Positions 8,778-16,996 of a DNA stretch of 64,000 nt are shown here, piece after piece. Where the stretch lies: positions 4,158 to 68,157 of the forward strand of contig JBKBPL010000023.1 of the NCBI GenBank assembly GCA_046293075.1, read 5' to 3'. Below the pieces are notes generated by a model. That model saw only the letters and a list, made by a program, of their open reading frames with translations, searched no databases and was not told the DNA's origin. Both the position numbers and the translations under genes were made by a program. The stretch is from Ga0077530 sp046293075 (lineage in GTDB: Bacteria > Pseudomonadota > Alphaproteobacteria > Rhizobiales > Hyphomicrobiaceae). The first letter of the stretch is position 1. Each line of letters starts with the position of its first letter.

Positions 8778-9233
8778 ATGGGCGAAGTGAGAAATATCGT
8801 CTGTGGCCGATGCGGCCAAATCAATCGCGTGCCAATGGACCGGCCTGCGGCGCGGGCGCGCTGCGGGGCCTGTCACGAGCCGCTGTTCGCGGGGCGTCCT
8901 GTTGAGGTCGACGCGACGGCTTTCGAGCGGCATACGACGCGCAACGACATTCCGGTTCTGGTCGATGTCTGGGCGCCTTGGTGCGGACCGTGCCGGGTGA
9001 TGGCGCCAATGTTCGAGCAGGCGGCGGCCGCACTCGAGCCGGATGTCCGCCTGCTCAAGCTCAACTCGGATGAGGCGCCGGAGCTGTCCGCGCGTCTCGG
9101 TATCCGCAGCATCCCCACGCTGCTGCTCATCGAGAGCGGAAAGGTGCTGGCACGGACCTCAGGCGTCATGCGCGCCGATCAAATTGTCGCCTGGACCCGA
9201 TCATCTCTCGCGCAGGCTTCGACAAGTCGATGA
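8778..9233 (+). CDS. trxC: Thioredoxin 2 (zinc-binding)
   Basis: A 151-residue protein. The N-terminal zinc ribbon has Cys at 9, 12, 29 and 32 (CGRC and CGAC pairs), followed by a thioredoxin fold with active site WCGPC, Cys 69 and 72, and the cis-Pro loop RSIPTLLL near 115. TrxC reduces protein disulfides in the cytoplasm and in other bacteria is induced by oxidative stress. A strong ribosome site (AAGGAGG) precedes the ATG. Its divergence from the two-Cys regulator suggests that reactive sulfur or oxidants switch on both directions together. Confidence 0.93.
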   Translation: MGEVRNIVCGRCGQINRVPMDRPAARARCGACHEPLFAGRPVEVDATAFERHTTRNDIPVLVDVWAPWCGPCRVMAPMFEQAAAALEPDVRLLKLNSDEAPELSARLGIRSIPTLLLIESGKVLARTSGVMRADQIVAWTRSSLAQASTSR

Positions 9234-9261
9234 GCCTTCAGGTCAACAACGGAGACCCCTC

Positions 9262-9471
9262 ATGAATATCGATCGTGCTGTTCTTGCTCTTGCGGGACTG
9301 ATGATTCTCATCAGCCTTGCCTTGGCGTGGTACTTCAGCCCGTACTGGTTGTTGCTGACCGCGTTCGTTGGTCTCAACCTTCTGCAGGCAGCCTTCACCG
9401 GTTTCTGCCCGGCAGCGATCGTATTCAGGAAGCTAGGGTTGCGGGAAGGCTGCGCGTTCGCCGAGAAGTAA
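9262..9471 (+). CDS. DUF2892 (YgaP-like) small membrane protein
   Basis: A 69-residue protein with two hydrophobic helices (about 6-24 and 27-45) and the DUF2892 pattern ending GFCPAAIVFRKLGLREGC, with Cys at 49 and 64. In E. coli YgaP this domain anchors a rhodanese and is encoded beside the persulfide regulator YgaV; here it stands alone, 28 bases after trxC. The start ATG at 9262 has a GGAGA ribosome site. It may handle sulfane sulfur or sulfide at the inner membrane, inferred from context. Confidence 0.8.
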   Translation: MNIDRAVLALAGLMILISLALAWYFSPYWLLLTAFVGLNLLQAAFTGFCPAAIVFRKLGLREGCAFAEK

Positions 9472-9591
9472 CGCGACCGGTCTGGCTCTCCCGCGGCTAC
9501 GCCGCCTTCCTTACAGAAGCGGCCGGGCAATATTCGGGCCGTGTCTGGAGAGGGGCCGGCCCGGCTGCCGGCGCAGGGACCGCGCTGCAAC

Positions 9592-10554
9592 TCATGGTCT
9601 CGCGCGCGGCCGTGGGCCCGCCATAGGAGGCGGGATGGGGACACGTCGCACCAGGCTGCGGCCGGGGTAGTGTTGGCGCGCGAACAGCACGAATTCATCG
9701 ACGAACTGATTGGCGTAGGGGGCGAGCGGCCTGTCTGGCTCCCAAGCCAGCATCGTCCACCTGCCGATCGGCGCACCTCGGTGCACGATGGGGAGCAGCC
9801 GAATACCTTGCTGGTTCAGCGGCACGGCCGAGGGCAGAACGCCGACGCCGTAGCCTGCCTGGGTAAGGCCCAGGACAACATTGTGCGCGCCGCTGTCCAG
9901 CAGGATGTTCGGGCGAACGTTAGCCGCCAGACAGGCGCTTTCGAACCATTCGCGGGAGCCGAAGCCGCGGCGCAAGGCAAGCAGCGGCCACGCCGTGAGG
10001 CTTGTAACCTCGACCTCCCGGTGCCGGCCGAGGGCGTGTCTGCGCGGGACGGCGGCCACGACATGGATCGGATAGAGCAGGCGCCCCACGAGGCGATCCT
10101 GTCCCGCCGGGACATACGCGACATCGACCTCGGCCCGCTCAAGACGCGTGATGAGACTCGCTCCGCCATCCTCGATGACATGCACGTCGACACCGGGGTG
10201 GCGCACGCGATAGCCGGGCAGGAAACGCACAAGTATGGCCTCGATCATGGGCGGCGTCGCCCCGATCCTCACGACGCCTGCGTCGCCACCCTGCAGCGCT
10301 CGGGCGCGCTGGCGCAGGGCCTGAGCCCCGGCGAGGACGCGGCGGCTGTGCGCAAGCAGATCCTCCCCGGCTGAAGTGAGACGCACGCGCCGGCCGACGC
10401 GGACGAACAGTGCGATGCCCAGCGCCGTCTCCAATGCCTGAATCTGGCGTGAGACCGCAGGCTGACTGAGATGCAGGCGCTCGGCGGCCTTGGTGACACC
10501 GCCAGCGTCGGCAATCGCAACAAAGGTCCTTAGCTGCTGCAAATCCAAAATCAT
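9592..10554 (-). CDS. LysR-family transcriptional regulator
   Basis: A 320-residue LysR protein. The N-terminal helix-turn-helix reads GGVTKAAERLHLSQPAVSRQ (18-37), and the effector-binding domain runs from about 90 to 290. It is divergent from the TauE/SafE exporter gene with 96 bases between start codons, the usual arrangement of a LysR regulator and its target. The Pro/Arg-rich tail after residue 300 is probably unstructured. The effector is unknown; the target suggests sulfite, sulfonate or another organic anion. Confidence 0.9.
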   Translation of the reverse strand: MILDLQQLRTFVAIADAGGVTKAAERLHLSQPAVSRQIQALETALGIALFVRVGRRVRLTSAGEDLLAHSRRVLAGAQALRQRARALQGGDAGVVRIGATPPMIEAILVRFLPGYRVRHPGVDVHVIEDGGASLITRLERAEVDVAYVPAGQDRLVGRLLYPIHVVAAVPRRHALGRHREVEVTSLTAWPLLALRRGFGSREWFESACLAANVRPNILLDSGAHNVVLGLTQAGYGVGVLPSAVPLNQQGIRLLPIVHRGAPIGRWTMLAWEPDRPLAPYANQFVDEFVLFARQHYPGRSLVRRVPIPPPMAGPRPRARP

Positions 10555-10561
10555 TACTCAT

Positions 10562-10590
10562 ATGCATGATAATGTAGAAAATAAATGCAT
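10562..10590. promoter_or_regulatory. Candidate LysR-type binding site
   Basis: Two copies of the palindrome ATGCAT at 10562-10567 and 10585-10590, separated by 17 AT-rich bases, lie in the divergent gap between the LysR gene and the exporter gene. Position and dyad symmetry fit a LysR regulator site that also overlaps the exporter promoter. I see no unambiguous -35/-10 pair. Confidence 0.4.
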
Positions 10591-10650
10591 TAGACGTATG
10601 GTGAAGTCCAGCCCATAGTCCCGGCGTTCAAGAATGAGGAGGTGAACGCC

Positions 10651-11400
10651 GTGTCGCTGGCAATGGCAATCGGCCTGCTCGGCACGATGGTCGCGACATC
10701 GTTCCTCTCGGGCATCTTCGGCATGGCGGGCGGCATGATCCTGATGGGCATTCTGCTGGCCCTGCTCACGGTGCCGGAGGCCATGGCGCTCCATGCCGTG
10801 GCGCAGATGGCCTCGAACGGCTGGCGGGGCCTCCTTTGGATCGGGCACGTGCGGTGGCGTGCCGTGGCGGCCTATCTCGTCGGGTGCGCGGTCGCGCTCG
10901 CGGCGTGGTCTTTGGTGCGGTATGTGCCCTCGAAGCCGATGGCGCTGCTCGCGCTCGGCATAACCCCGTTTCTGGTGCGCGTGCTGCCCGCCCAGCTCAA
11001 GCCGGATCCGGAACGCTTGACGCACGGCGCGCTCTACGGATCGGCGTGCATGAGCCTCATCCTGCTCACCGGCGTCGCGGGACCATTGATCGACAGCTAC
11101 TTCCTCGGTGGTACTCTCAATCGCAAGCAGATCATCGCGACCAAGGCGCTCTGCCAGATCTTCGGACACGGTGCCAAGCTTCTCTATTTCGGCGGCCTTG
11201 TTGAGCAGGCGGCCAGCATCGATTTGTGGCTGGCGGCCGCCGTGGTGGTGGCATCGATGATTGGCACGACGATCGCGAGACCGGTGCTCAAGCGCCTGTC
11301 TGAAACGCAGTACAGAAGCTGGGCGGCGCGCATCATCGCCTTGATTGCCTGCACCTATCTCGCGCAGGGCGCCTATCTCATGGCGCAGGCCGGACCGTAG
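10651..11400 (+). CDS. TauE/SafE family anion exporter
   Basis: A 249-residue integral membrane protein with about eight hydrophobic helices. The N-terminal FLSGIFGMAGGMILMG is the glycine-rich motif of the TauE/SafE family, whose members export sulfite, sulfoacetate or related organic anions. I chose the GTG at 10651 because GAGGAGG lies eight bases upstream; a GTG at 10642 overlaps that ribosome site. A sulfite exporter would fit the surrounding sulfur and thiol genes, but the family is too diverse to name the substrate. Confidence 0.85.
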   Translation: MSLAMAIGLLGTMVATSFLSGIFGMAGGMILMGILLALLTVPEAMALHAVAQMASNGWRGLLWIGHVRWRAVAAYLVGCAVALAAWSLVRYVPSKPMALLALGITPFLVRVLPAQLKPDPERLTHGALYGSACMSLILLTGVAGPLIDSYFLGGTLNRKQIIATKALCQIFGHGAKLLYFGGLVEQAASIDLWLAAAVVVASMIGTTIARPVLKRLSETQYRSWAARIIALIACTYLAQGAYLMAQAGP

Positions 11401-11412
11401 CGGAGCAGTGCC

Positions 11413-11658
11413 ATGGCGGACCCACCGAATGCGCTCGTGCTGGATCTCGTTGAGTGGATCGCGAAGGCCCCGAGGCCCTATGCCGAGGTCATGGACGCAT
11501 GGCGGACATCATGTCCGCGGCTGACGATCTGGGAGGATGCCATCGACGGCGGCTATGTGGCGACATCGTGCAGGGCCCATGGCGGCGTCATGGTGAGCGT
11601 GACCGATCGCGGGCGAGCGCTTCTTCAGGCCAATGCCCGCACCCAGCCGCCGGCCTAG
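11413..11658 (+). CDS. Small conserved-type hypothetical protein
   Basis: This 81-residue protein starts 12 bases after the exporter gene, with AGCAG-type ribosome spacing, and is likely co-transcribed with it. The sequence LVEWIAKAPRPYAEVMDAWRTSCPRLTIWEDA, about residues 12-43, followed by VSVTDRGRALL (57-67), looks like a small winged-helix fold similar to MarR-like wings. It has no membrane segment. I do not recognise a named family; a small DNA-binding or accessory protein is possible. Confidence 0.6.
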   Translation: MADPPNALVLDLVEWIAKAPRPYAEVMDAWRTSCPRLTIWEDAIDGGYVATSCRAHGGVMVSVTDRGRALLQANARTQPPA

Positions 11659-11760
11659 CAGATCTCCCCTGTATCTTCGTCTATGAAGTGCTTGATGTGC
11701 TGATGCTGGAGCCTCGCGGGCGCGCGCGGCCGGCGCGCGCAGTCGCAATTGCGGGTCTCA

Positions 11761-13008
11761 TCAAGCTGCAAGCTTTGATGGAATGCCGAGATGCGTGTGC
11801 ACGAGCGGCGCAAGCTCCTCCGCGTCGCGCCCACAGCCATCGATGAACGCAGAGCGCCGTCGCCTGAGGAAGGTGAGGCCAAGCACATAAAGGCCGGGCA
11901 CGGCCGTGACGCCGCCCCGATGCTCGATCTCGCCGCGGCGGCTCAGGACCGGAATGGTCAGCCAGGGATAGCGCCGGATGTAGCCCGTGGCCCAAATAAC
12001 CGTGCGAATGCCCAGGTCTTGCAGATCCAGGGCCCAGCGGACACCCTCAGCTTTGATCTCGTCGCATTCGGCACTGCCGACGCAAGAGGCCGCTGGATCG
12101 GTCTGCTCGATATGGGCGTCGATGCGGCGGAGCACGCGCAACATGCGCGCGTGCGCTCGCGCCATGCTCTGGCCGAGGTCATTGTCGAAGCGAGCCCGCA
12201 TGTGCTCAATGCCGGTGAGCCGTCCCACGAGACGGACGCCCTGTCGTCTCAGGATGTCAAGGTTGAGATCCCGGTTGTCGGGGCTGCCGACCAGCTGGAG
12301 TGATGCCTGCCGCCGCGCGGCCTCGAGATTGGCCGTGCTGTCGGCGCGATCGTCAAGGATGCCCGCGGCGTTCATCCAGTCATAGATGTCGCGCCCGCGA
12401 TAGCGTCGGGGCATGCGTGTGTGGTCTCCGACCGAGAGCATTACTGGCCGGCCGGATGCATGGATTTCCTCGGCGAGTTGAATGCCGGTTGAGGACGCAC
12501 CGACAATCAGGACGCCGCCCGGCCGAAGCTGGTCGGGCGCGCGGTACATGCTCGGCGACAGCTGCAGGATGCTACGCGCCAGGCGATCCGCCATCGCCGG
12601 TCGGTAAGGCGTATCGCAGGCGCCGGTCGCGACGATGACCGCGCGGCTCTGCCACGTGCCGCACGTGGTGACGGTGAGGAAGCCCGCCGAGGTCTTTGCG
12701 ACCGATACAACTTCAGCGCGTTCGACGACCGGCGCCGAGATGGCGCGGGCGTAGCGCGCGAGATAGGCGGCGAAAGCGCCTGCCGGCAGGAACCCATTCG
12801 GATCGGCGCCCGAATGTGCAAGGCCCGGCAATGTACTGAAAGCTGTCGGGCTCAGCAGATGGAGCGAGTTCCACCGCGCGCTCAGCCAGTGCTCGCCGAT
12901 GCGGCCGCGTTCCAGCACGACATGATCGATGCCGCGCGCACTGAGGCTCCGGCTGATCACGAGCCCGGCCTGGCCGCCGCCGATGATGACGACGTCGCTC
13001 TTGCGCAT
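11761..13008 (-). CDS. FAD-dependent monooxygenase/oxidoreductase (FMO-like)
   Basis: A 415-residue flavoprotein. The FAD motif is VVIIGGGQAGLVIS near the N-terminus, WNSLHLLSPTAFSTLPG (about 54-70) resembles flavin-containing monooxygenases of the CzcO/YUC type, and the NADP site is VLIVGASSTGIQLAEE (about 172-187). ATG motif VIWATGYIRRYPW lies near 340. It probably oxidises a small organic or sulfur compound with NADPH and O2. The ATG at 13008 has GGAGG nine bases upstream; the frame extends eight codons further. It is the last gene of a seven-gene minus-strand run. Confidence 0.85.
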   Translation of the reverse strand: MRKSDVVIIGGGQAGLVISRSLSARGIDHVVLERGRIGEHWLSARWNSLHLLSPTAFSTLPGLAHSGADPNGFLPAGAFAAYLARYARAISAPVVERAEVVSVAKTSAGFLTVTTCGTWQSRAVIVATGACDTPYRPAMADRLARSILQLSPSMYRAPDQLRPGGVLIVGASSTGIQLAEEIHASGRPVMLSVGDHTRMPRRYRGRDIYDWMNAAGILDDRADSTANLEAARRQASLQLVGSPDNRDLNLDILRRQGVRLVGRLTGIEHMRARFDNDLGQSMARAHARMLRVLRRIDAHIEQTDPAASCVGSAECDEIKAEGVRWALDLQDLGIRTVIWATGYIRRYPWLTIPVLSRRGEIEHRGGVTAVPGLYVLGLTFLRRRRSAFIDGCGRDAEELAPLVHTHLGIPSKLAA

Positions 13009-13077
13009 CGCACGTTTCCTCCGCTGATCCATTCGTTGGGGCGGGCCGCCGGGCAGGAGCCCGACGGCCCTGACGTC

Positions 13078-13680
13078 TCAGCCCCGCCCATGGGAATTGA
13101 CGCCGATCTCGACCGGAACGCCGTTGGTGATGATGTCAAACACTGCTGAGCGCGCTTTCGACTGCTGGACAACCTGCTCGAGCTCCTCGCGGGTTGCGTC
13201 ACCGTCGATCGCGAAGGTGATCGCAACGTTCTGGTAGCCGTTGCGAACCTCCTTGGAGAGGCCGAGGATGCCGCGCAAGTCGATGTCGCCGTGAACCACC
13301 GACTCCACCTTGTTGAGCTTGATGCCGCGTGCTGCCGCGATGTTGGCGATGCCGGCGGTAAGGCAGGACGCAAGCGCATGCAGTACCCACTCAACCGGCG
13401 TCGGGCCGGCGTCAGCCCCGCACAGGACACCGGGATGGTCGCCATCGGCCTTGTAGGGCAAGACGTGCTCCTGCTCGCCGCCGGCACCGAAGAAGCCGTA
13501 CATTGTGCTCTGGCTGTGCGTGCCCGAAACCCAGCGGCTCTTGGCGCGGAATTGGAACTGGGCGAGCTCCGGCTGCGCGCCGACGGCGTTGATGGTGGCA
13601 AGAAGCGTTGGCGTGTTGACACCATTGAGGGCGACCGGCGTGCGCTTCGGCTTGGCCGGGGCGGTCATCGTGCTGCTCAT
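13078..13680 (-). CDS. OsmC-family protein with altered cysteines
   Basis: A 200-residue OsmC-like protein. DAGPTPVEWVLHALASC (90-106) is the family core with the reactive Cys at 106. In OsmC/Ohr peroxidases the second Cys lies in a motif like '..CPV..' near the C-terminus; the matching segment here is KARSAVFDIITNGVPVEI, with Ser 178 instead, and no Cys follows residue 106. An extra Cys is at 87. Classical organic hydroperoxide reduction is therefore doubtful; a binding or one-Cys reaction is possible. Start chosen at 13680 with GGAG eight bases upstream. It is 69 bases upstream of the flavoprotein gene, same strand. Confidence 0.85.
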   Translation of the reverse strand: MSSTMTAPAKPKRTPVALNGVNTPTLLATINAVGAQPELAQFQFRAKSRWVSGTHSQSTMYGFFGAGGEQEHVLPYKADGDHPGVLCGADAGPTPVEWVLHALASCLTAGIANIAAARGIKLNKVESVVHGDIDLRGILGLSKEVRNGYQNVAITFAIDGDATREELEQVVQQSKARSAVFDIITNGVPVEIGVNSHGRG

Positions 13681-13819
13681 TGTTCGTCTCCTTATAGTTC
13701 GTTGGTCTTGCTCTGCTGAGGACGGCCGCCCGTCGGGGCAGCCGTATCCGTGCGCCGGCGGATCACATCCAACCGGCGTTCTGGATGGCTGGGGATGGTG
13801 ATGCAGGTGCCCGCGCCGC

Positions 13820-14698
13820 TCAGGCGGCGATCGGCATTCCAGCAGCAGCCATGGACGCGCGCACTGTTGCCGCACGGATGTACCCCGCGATGCACAGGTT
13901 CACCTCGAAGGGATGGGTCAAAGGTCCCATGTGGCCTGCGCCTGCCACGACGTCGCGCGTGGCGTGCGGCAGTGCGCGCGCGAGCTCATCCACGATGAGG
14001 CGGCTCGGCCCGCGGGCGTACTCGCCTCTGATGAGATGAACGGGGCAGGCGAGGCGGCCGTAGTTCGCAAGCGGCGTGGTGTCGTTGATGAGTGCTCGAA
14101 AATCGAGCGAGGCCTTGGGCAGCCAGCGCACGAGGGCGTCGCGCACGCTCGGCCGCATGGCCATCCATGCTCCGGGCCCGTTCCAGTAATCGACGAATTG
14201 CGAGGCCGCATCCCGGTAGGCGCCGGACACGATGCCGTCACCGATCGCGGCGGCAACCGCCTCGATCTCGGCGCGTGCAGATTCTCCACGCTCGCCGATC
14301 TGCGTGAGCAGATGGAAGGCCGATGGCTCGTAGAGCGTGAGGCTGGCAATAGCCTGTGGCCGCGCGCTTGCGATCTTCAGGGCCACGCCGCCGCCATAGG
14401 AGTGGCCGACAAGATGCACCGGGCCGTCGAGATCGTCGATGAGCTCGATAAGGGGGCGAGCCTCGTCCGCCAGGCTGAAGGCGCGCTCCCCCGTCCAGGG
14501 GCCGCGATCCGCACAGCCGATAAAGCTCGGGGCAATGACCTCGAACCAGGGGCCGAGGGTGCCAGCAAGCTTGCGCCACGCGCTGCCGTCGGCACCGGAG
14601 CAGTGAAGGGCGATAACGGGTACCGACCGGTCTCTGTTGTAGCTGGCCCCGCGGACAGTAGCCTCGCTGGACCACCGATGTGTGCGTTCCTGAATCAT
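13820..14698 (-). CDS. Alpha/beta-fold hydrolase
   Basis: A 292-residue hydrolase. The oxyanion and strand region is IALHCSGADGSAW, the nucleophile elbow GHSYGGG with Ser near residue 99, a late acid near HLIRGEYARG, and catalytic His in VVAGAGHMGPLTHP near residue 255. The Ser-Asp/Glu-His set is complete. Ribosome site GGGAGG precedes the ATG. It starts 14 bases after the DUF1127 gene, so it is in the same operon as OsmC and the flavoprotein. The substrate, an ester or C-C bond, is not evident. Confidence 0.88.
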   Translation of the reverse strand: MIQERTHRWSSEATVRGASYNRDRSVPVIALHCSGADGSAWRKLAGTLGPWFEVIAPSFIGCADRGPWTGERAFSLADEARPLIELIDDLDGPVHLVGHSYGGGVALKIASARPQAIASLTLYEPSAFHLLTQIGERGESARAEIEAVAAAIGDGIVSGAYRDAASQFVDYWNGPGAWMAMRPSVRDALVRWLPKASLDFRALINDTTPLANYGRLACPVHLIRGEYARGPSRLIVDELARALPHATRDVVAGAGHMGPLTHPFEVNLCIAGYIRAATVRASMAAAGMPIAA

Positions 14699-14712
14699 GA
14701 CTGTTTCCTCCC

Positions 14713-15006
14713 TCAGCCGCCGAGATCTTGCGTGAGCTGCGCGCCGTTCAGACGCTCGCCATGCGCATTGATCAGGGCCGACATGATCTCGGTCCGATCG
14801 AGGCCGATATCCCGCAGCATCCGATCGTTGAGCGAGAGCAATTGACGCTCGGCCAACTTCAAGGTGCGATAGCGGATGTACGCGGCGATCGCGCTTCTGA
14901 CGTAGGCCGAAGCGGCCGCGAGCGCGCTGCCGGCCGAGTTCGTCAGCGCTCCGGTAGCGATGGGTGCGAAGCCTGGCGCCTCGATATTCATATGCTGTGT
15001 GCTCAT
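14713..15006 (-). CDS. DUF1127 small protein (YjiS-like)
   Basis: A 97-residue protein. The C-terminal half contains LAERQLLSLNDRMLRDIGLDRTEI, with the DUF1127 core L..L.D..L.DIGL....I; the N-terminal part is Ala-rich. DUF1127 proteins are small, basic, common in alphaproteobacteria and in some cases act in RNA turnover and stress regulation. I start it at 15006, before MSTQHMN, because upstream codons look like untranslated sequence. It is followed 14 bases later by the hydrolase gene and preceded by a second DUF1127-like gene. Confidence 0.8.
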   Translation of the reverse strand: MSTQHMNIEAPGFAPIATGALTNSAGSALAAASAYVRSAIAAYIRYRTLKLAERQLLSLNDRMLRDIGLDRTEIMSALINAHGERLNGAQLTQDLGG

Positions 15007-15049
15007 GACATTCACCTTGGTTTCGGTCTGCTTGCGTGACGAAAGAGGG

Positions 15050-15268
15050 TCACATTGACTTGAGATGTTGGATCTCCTCGGCGCTCCAGCCGTACGCGGC
15101 AAGGCGTTGCGTGCTGAAGTCGCCGAGGACGACTCGCACCGCCCGCTTGGCGCGGCGCTGATGCGATGCCTGAATGGCCGCAATCACCTGAGCGATGGCG
15201 GCGGTGATGGCCCTCAGCAGGCCGCTGTGCGGGCTGCTTGCCACCACGGGGATCGATTGTTGGCTCAT
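15050..15268 (-). CDS. Second, shorter DUF1127-like protein
   Basis: A 72-residue protein. Its C-terminal segment DFSTQRLAAYGWSAEEIQHL matches the DUF1127 shape (hydrophobic, then L..(Y/I)G.S..EI), preceded by a basic stretch RRAKRAVRVV. The ATG at 15268 has GGAG ten bases upstream. With the next gene it forms a tandem pair separated by 43 bases, probably from an old duplication since the C-termini are alike but the N-termini differ. Confidence 0.65.
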   Translation of the reverse strand: MSQQSIPVVASSPHSGLLRAITAAIAQVIAAIQASHQRRAKRAVRVVLGDFSTQRLAAYGWSAEEIQHLKSM

Positions 15269-15447
15269 GGTCATCTCCATTGCGGCCCAGCCGCTTGTTG
15301 TTCGGGGGCATGCACCTGCGTGGTGCTTGTGTCTTCGCCGCCGACGTTCTTCGTATAGAGGGCTGAGGTTTCAGTAGGATCGCGCGATCGGGCCAATTTC
15401 GTTTCGATTGTTTCGGCCTGTTGCCAACCGTGGAAACACGTGACGGC

Positions 15448-16938
15448 TCAGCGTGGGTGCACCCACTTCGGCAGGAAGCGCGATGGCTCGAAGGCCGTGT
15501 CCGCGGTGAATGGCACGCCATGCTGCCGCAGAAGCTCTTGAAGTGCGCCGGTCTTGAACTGGTCGAGCGTGTCCGTGCAGCCGCCGATCGGCTTGCCGCC
15601 GACGAACACCTGCGGAATGGTGGGAGAGCTGACGCGCGCGTGCAGGACCTTGCGTATCTCGCCGCCGATGCTGCCCTTCTGGTAGGCCACCGAATCGAGG
15701 TCGACCGAGCGATATGGGATGCCCTGCGCGCGGAAGAACTTGTGCAGGGCCCAGCAGAACTCACACCATTCGAGCGCGAACATCACCACAGGCTGCGCGC
15801 GGTCATGGACAAGGCGGTCGACGAGGTGCTCGGCTTGCGGTGTGGTCTCGGGTGCGGCAAGGGCCGTCGACGGTAGAGGTGACGGCGCAGGGCTCCCCAT
15901 CCGATAGCCATCCGTCGAAGCGGCAATGGCCTGCTCCTCTTGCGACATGTGCTCGGAGATGGCATCGAACAGTGCGGTTGAAAGATAGCGCTCGCCCGTA
16001 TCGGGGATCATGCAGAGGAGCGCCGATCCGCGGGGGATGTTCCGGCAGAGCGCGAGCGCGCCGGCAAGCGTTGCGCCGCCCGAGATACCGCAGAAGATGC
16101 CTTCCTGCGTCGCCAGCTCGCGCGCGAGCCGCAGGGCCTCATTGCCGTTGACGGGCACGATCTCGTCGACGTGATTGGCGAGCAGCGCGTCATGGGTGAG
16201 CTTCGGGATGAAGTCCGGTGACCAGCCCTGCATGAGATGGGGCCGGAACAGCGGATGGCTCGCCGCAGGCGCGCCGTCGACCTCGTAGCTCTGGCCGGTG
16301 CCACTCGTGATCATGGGCGCGTTGTCCGGCTCGCAGAGCACGATGCGTGTCTGCGGCCGACGGGACTTGAGCACGCGCGCGACGCCCTTGAGCGTGCCGC
16401 CGGTTCCGGCGCCGGTCACCCAATAATCGAGGCGCCGTCCTTCGAAATCGGCGAGTATCTCCTGCGCGGTCGTGCGTGCATGGATGTCCGGATTGGCCTC
16501 GTTTTCGAACTGGCGGCAGAGGAACCATCCGTGGCGATCGGCGAGCTCCTTGGCCTTGGCGACCATCCCTGTTCCCTTTGCCGCCGCCGGCGTCAGTATG
16601 ACCTTGGCGCCGAGGAACCGCATGAGCCGCCGCCGTTCGACACTGAAGCTCTCGGCCATGACAATGACCAGCGGATAGCCCTTCTGGGCGCAGACCATCG
16701 CCAGCCCGATCCCGGTATTGCCGCTCGTCGCCTCGATCACGGTCTGTCCGGGCTTGAGGCGGCCAGCGCGTTCCGCAGCCTCGATGAGGCCAAGTGCGAG
16801 GCGGTCCTTGACCGATCCGAGCGGATTGAAGGCCTCGAGCTTCACGAAGACATCAATGCCTGCGGGCGCCAGCTTGTTGAGACGTACGACCGGCGTGCGG
16901 CCGATGGTGTCGAGAATGGTGTTGAATGGCCCAGTCAT
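15448..16938 (-). CDS. Cysteine synthase fused to glutaredoxin
   Basis: A 496-residue fusion. Residues 1-320 are O-acetylserine (thiol)-lyase: PLP Lys 44 in GSVKDR, substrate loop TSGNTG (71-76), phosphate cup GTGGT (178-182), late motif CGISGGATLAG (283-293). After a Pro/Ala linker (345-370), residues 375-475 are a glutaredoxin with WCEFC (Cys 392 and 395), cis-Pro TIPQVFVGG (440-448) and the GGCTD glutathione-binding end (452-456). It would make cysteine from O-acetylserine and sulfide while reducing disulfides with glutathione. Alone, CysK is about 310 residues. The ATG at 16938 has GGAGG before it. It lies 58 bases after the MFS gene, same strand. Confidence 0.92.
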   Translation of the reverse strand: MTGPFNTILDTIGRTPVVRLNKLAPAGIDVFVKLEAFNPLGSVKDRLALGLIEAAERAGRLKPGQTVIEATSGNTGIGLAMVCAQKGYPLVIVMAESFSVERRRLMRFLGAKVILTPAAAKGTGMVAKAKELADRHGWFLCRQFENEANPDIHARTTAQEILADFEGRRLDYWVTGAGTGGTLKGVARVLKSRRPQTRIVLCEPDNAPMITSGTGQSYEVDGAPAASHPLFRPHLMQGWSPDFIPKLTHDALLANHVDEIVPVNGNEALRLARELATQEGIFCGISGGATLAGALALCRNIPRGSALLCMIPDTGERYLSTALFDAISEHMSQEEQAIAASTDGYRMGSPAPSPLPSTALAAPETTPQAEHLVDRLVHDRAQPVVMFALEWCEFCWALHKFFRAQGIPYRSVDLDSVAYQKGSIGGEIRKVLHARVSSPTIPQVFVGGKPIGGCTDTLDQFKTGALQELLRQHGVPFTADTAFEPSRFLPKWVHPR

Positions 16939-16996
16939 GGGAACCTCCAAGATGATGAGCGATCTGCTTGCGTTGATTGGGGATCGGTGGCGGCTG

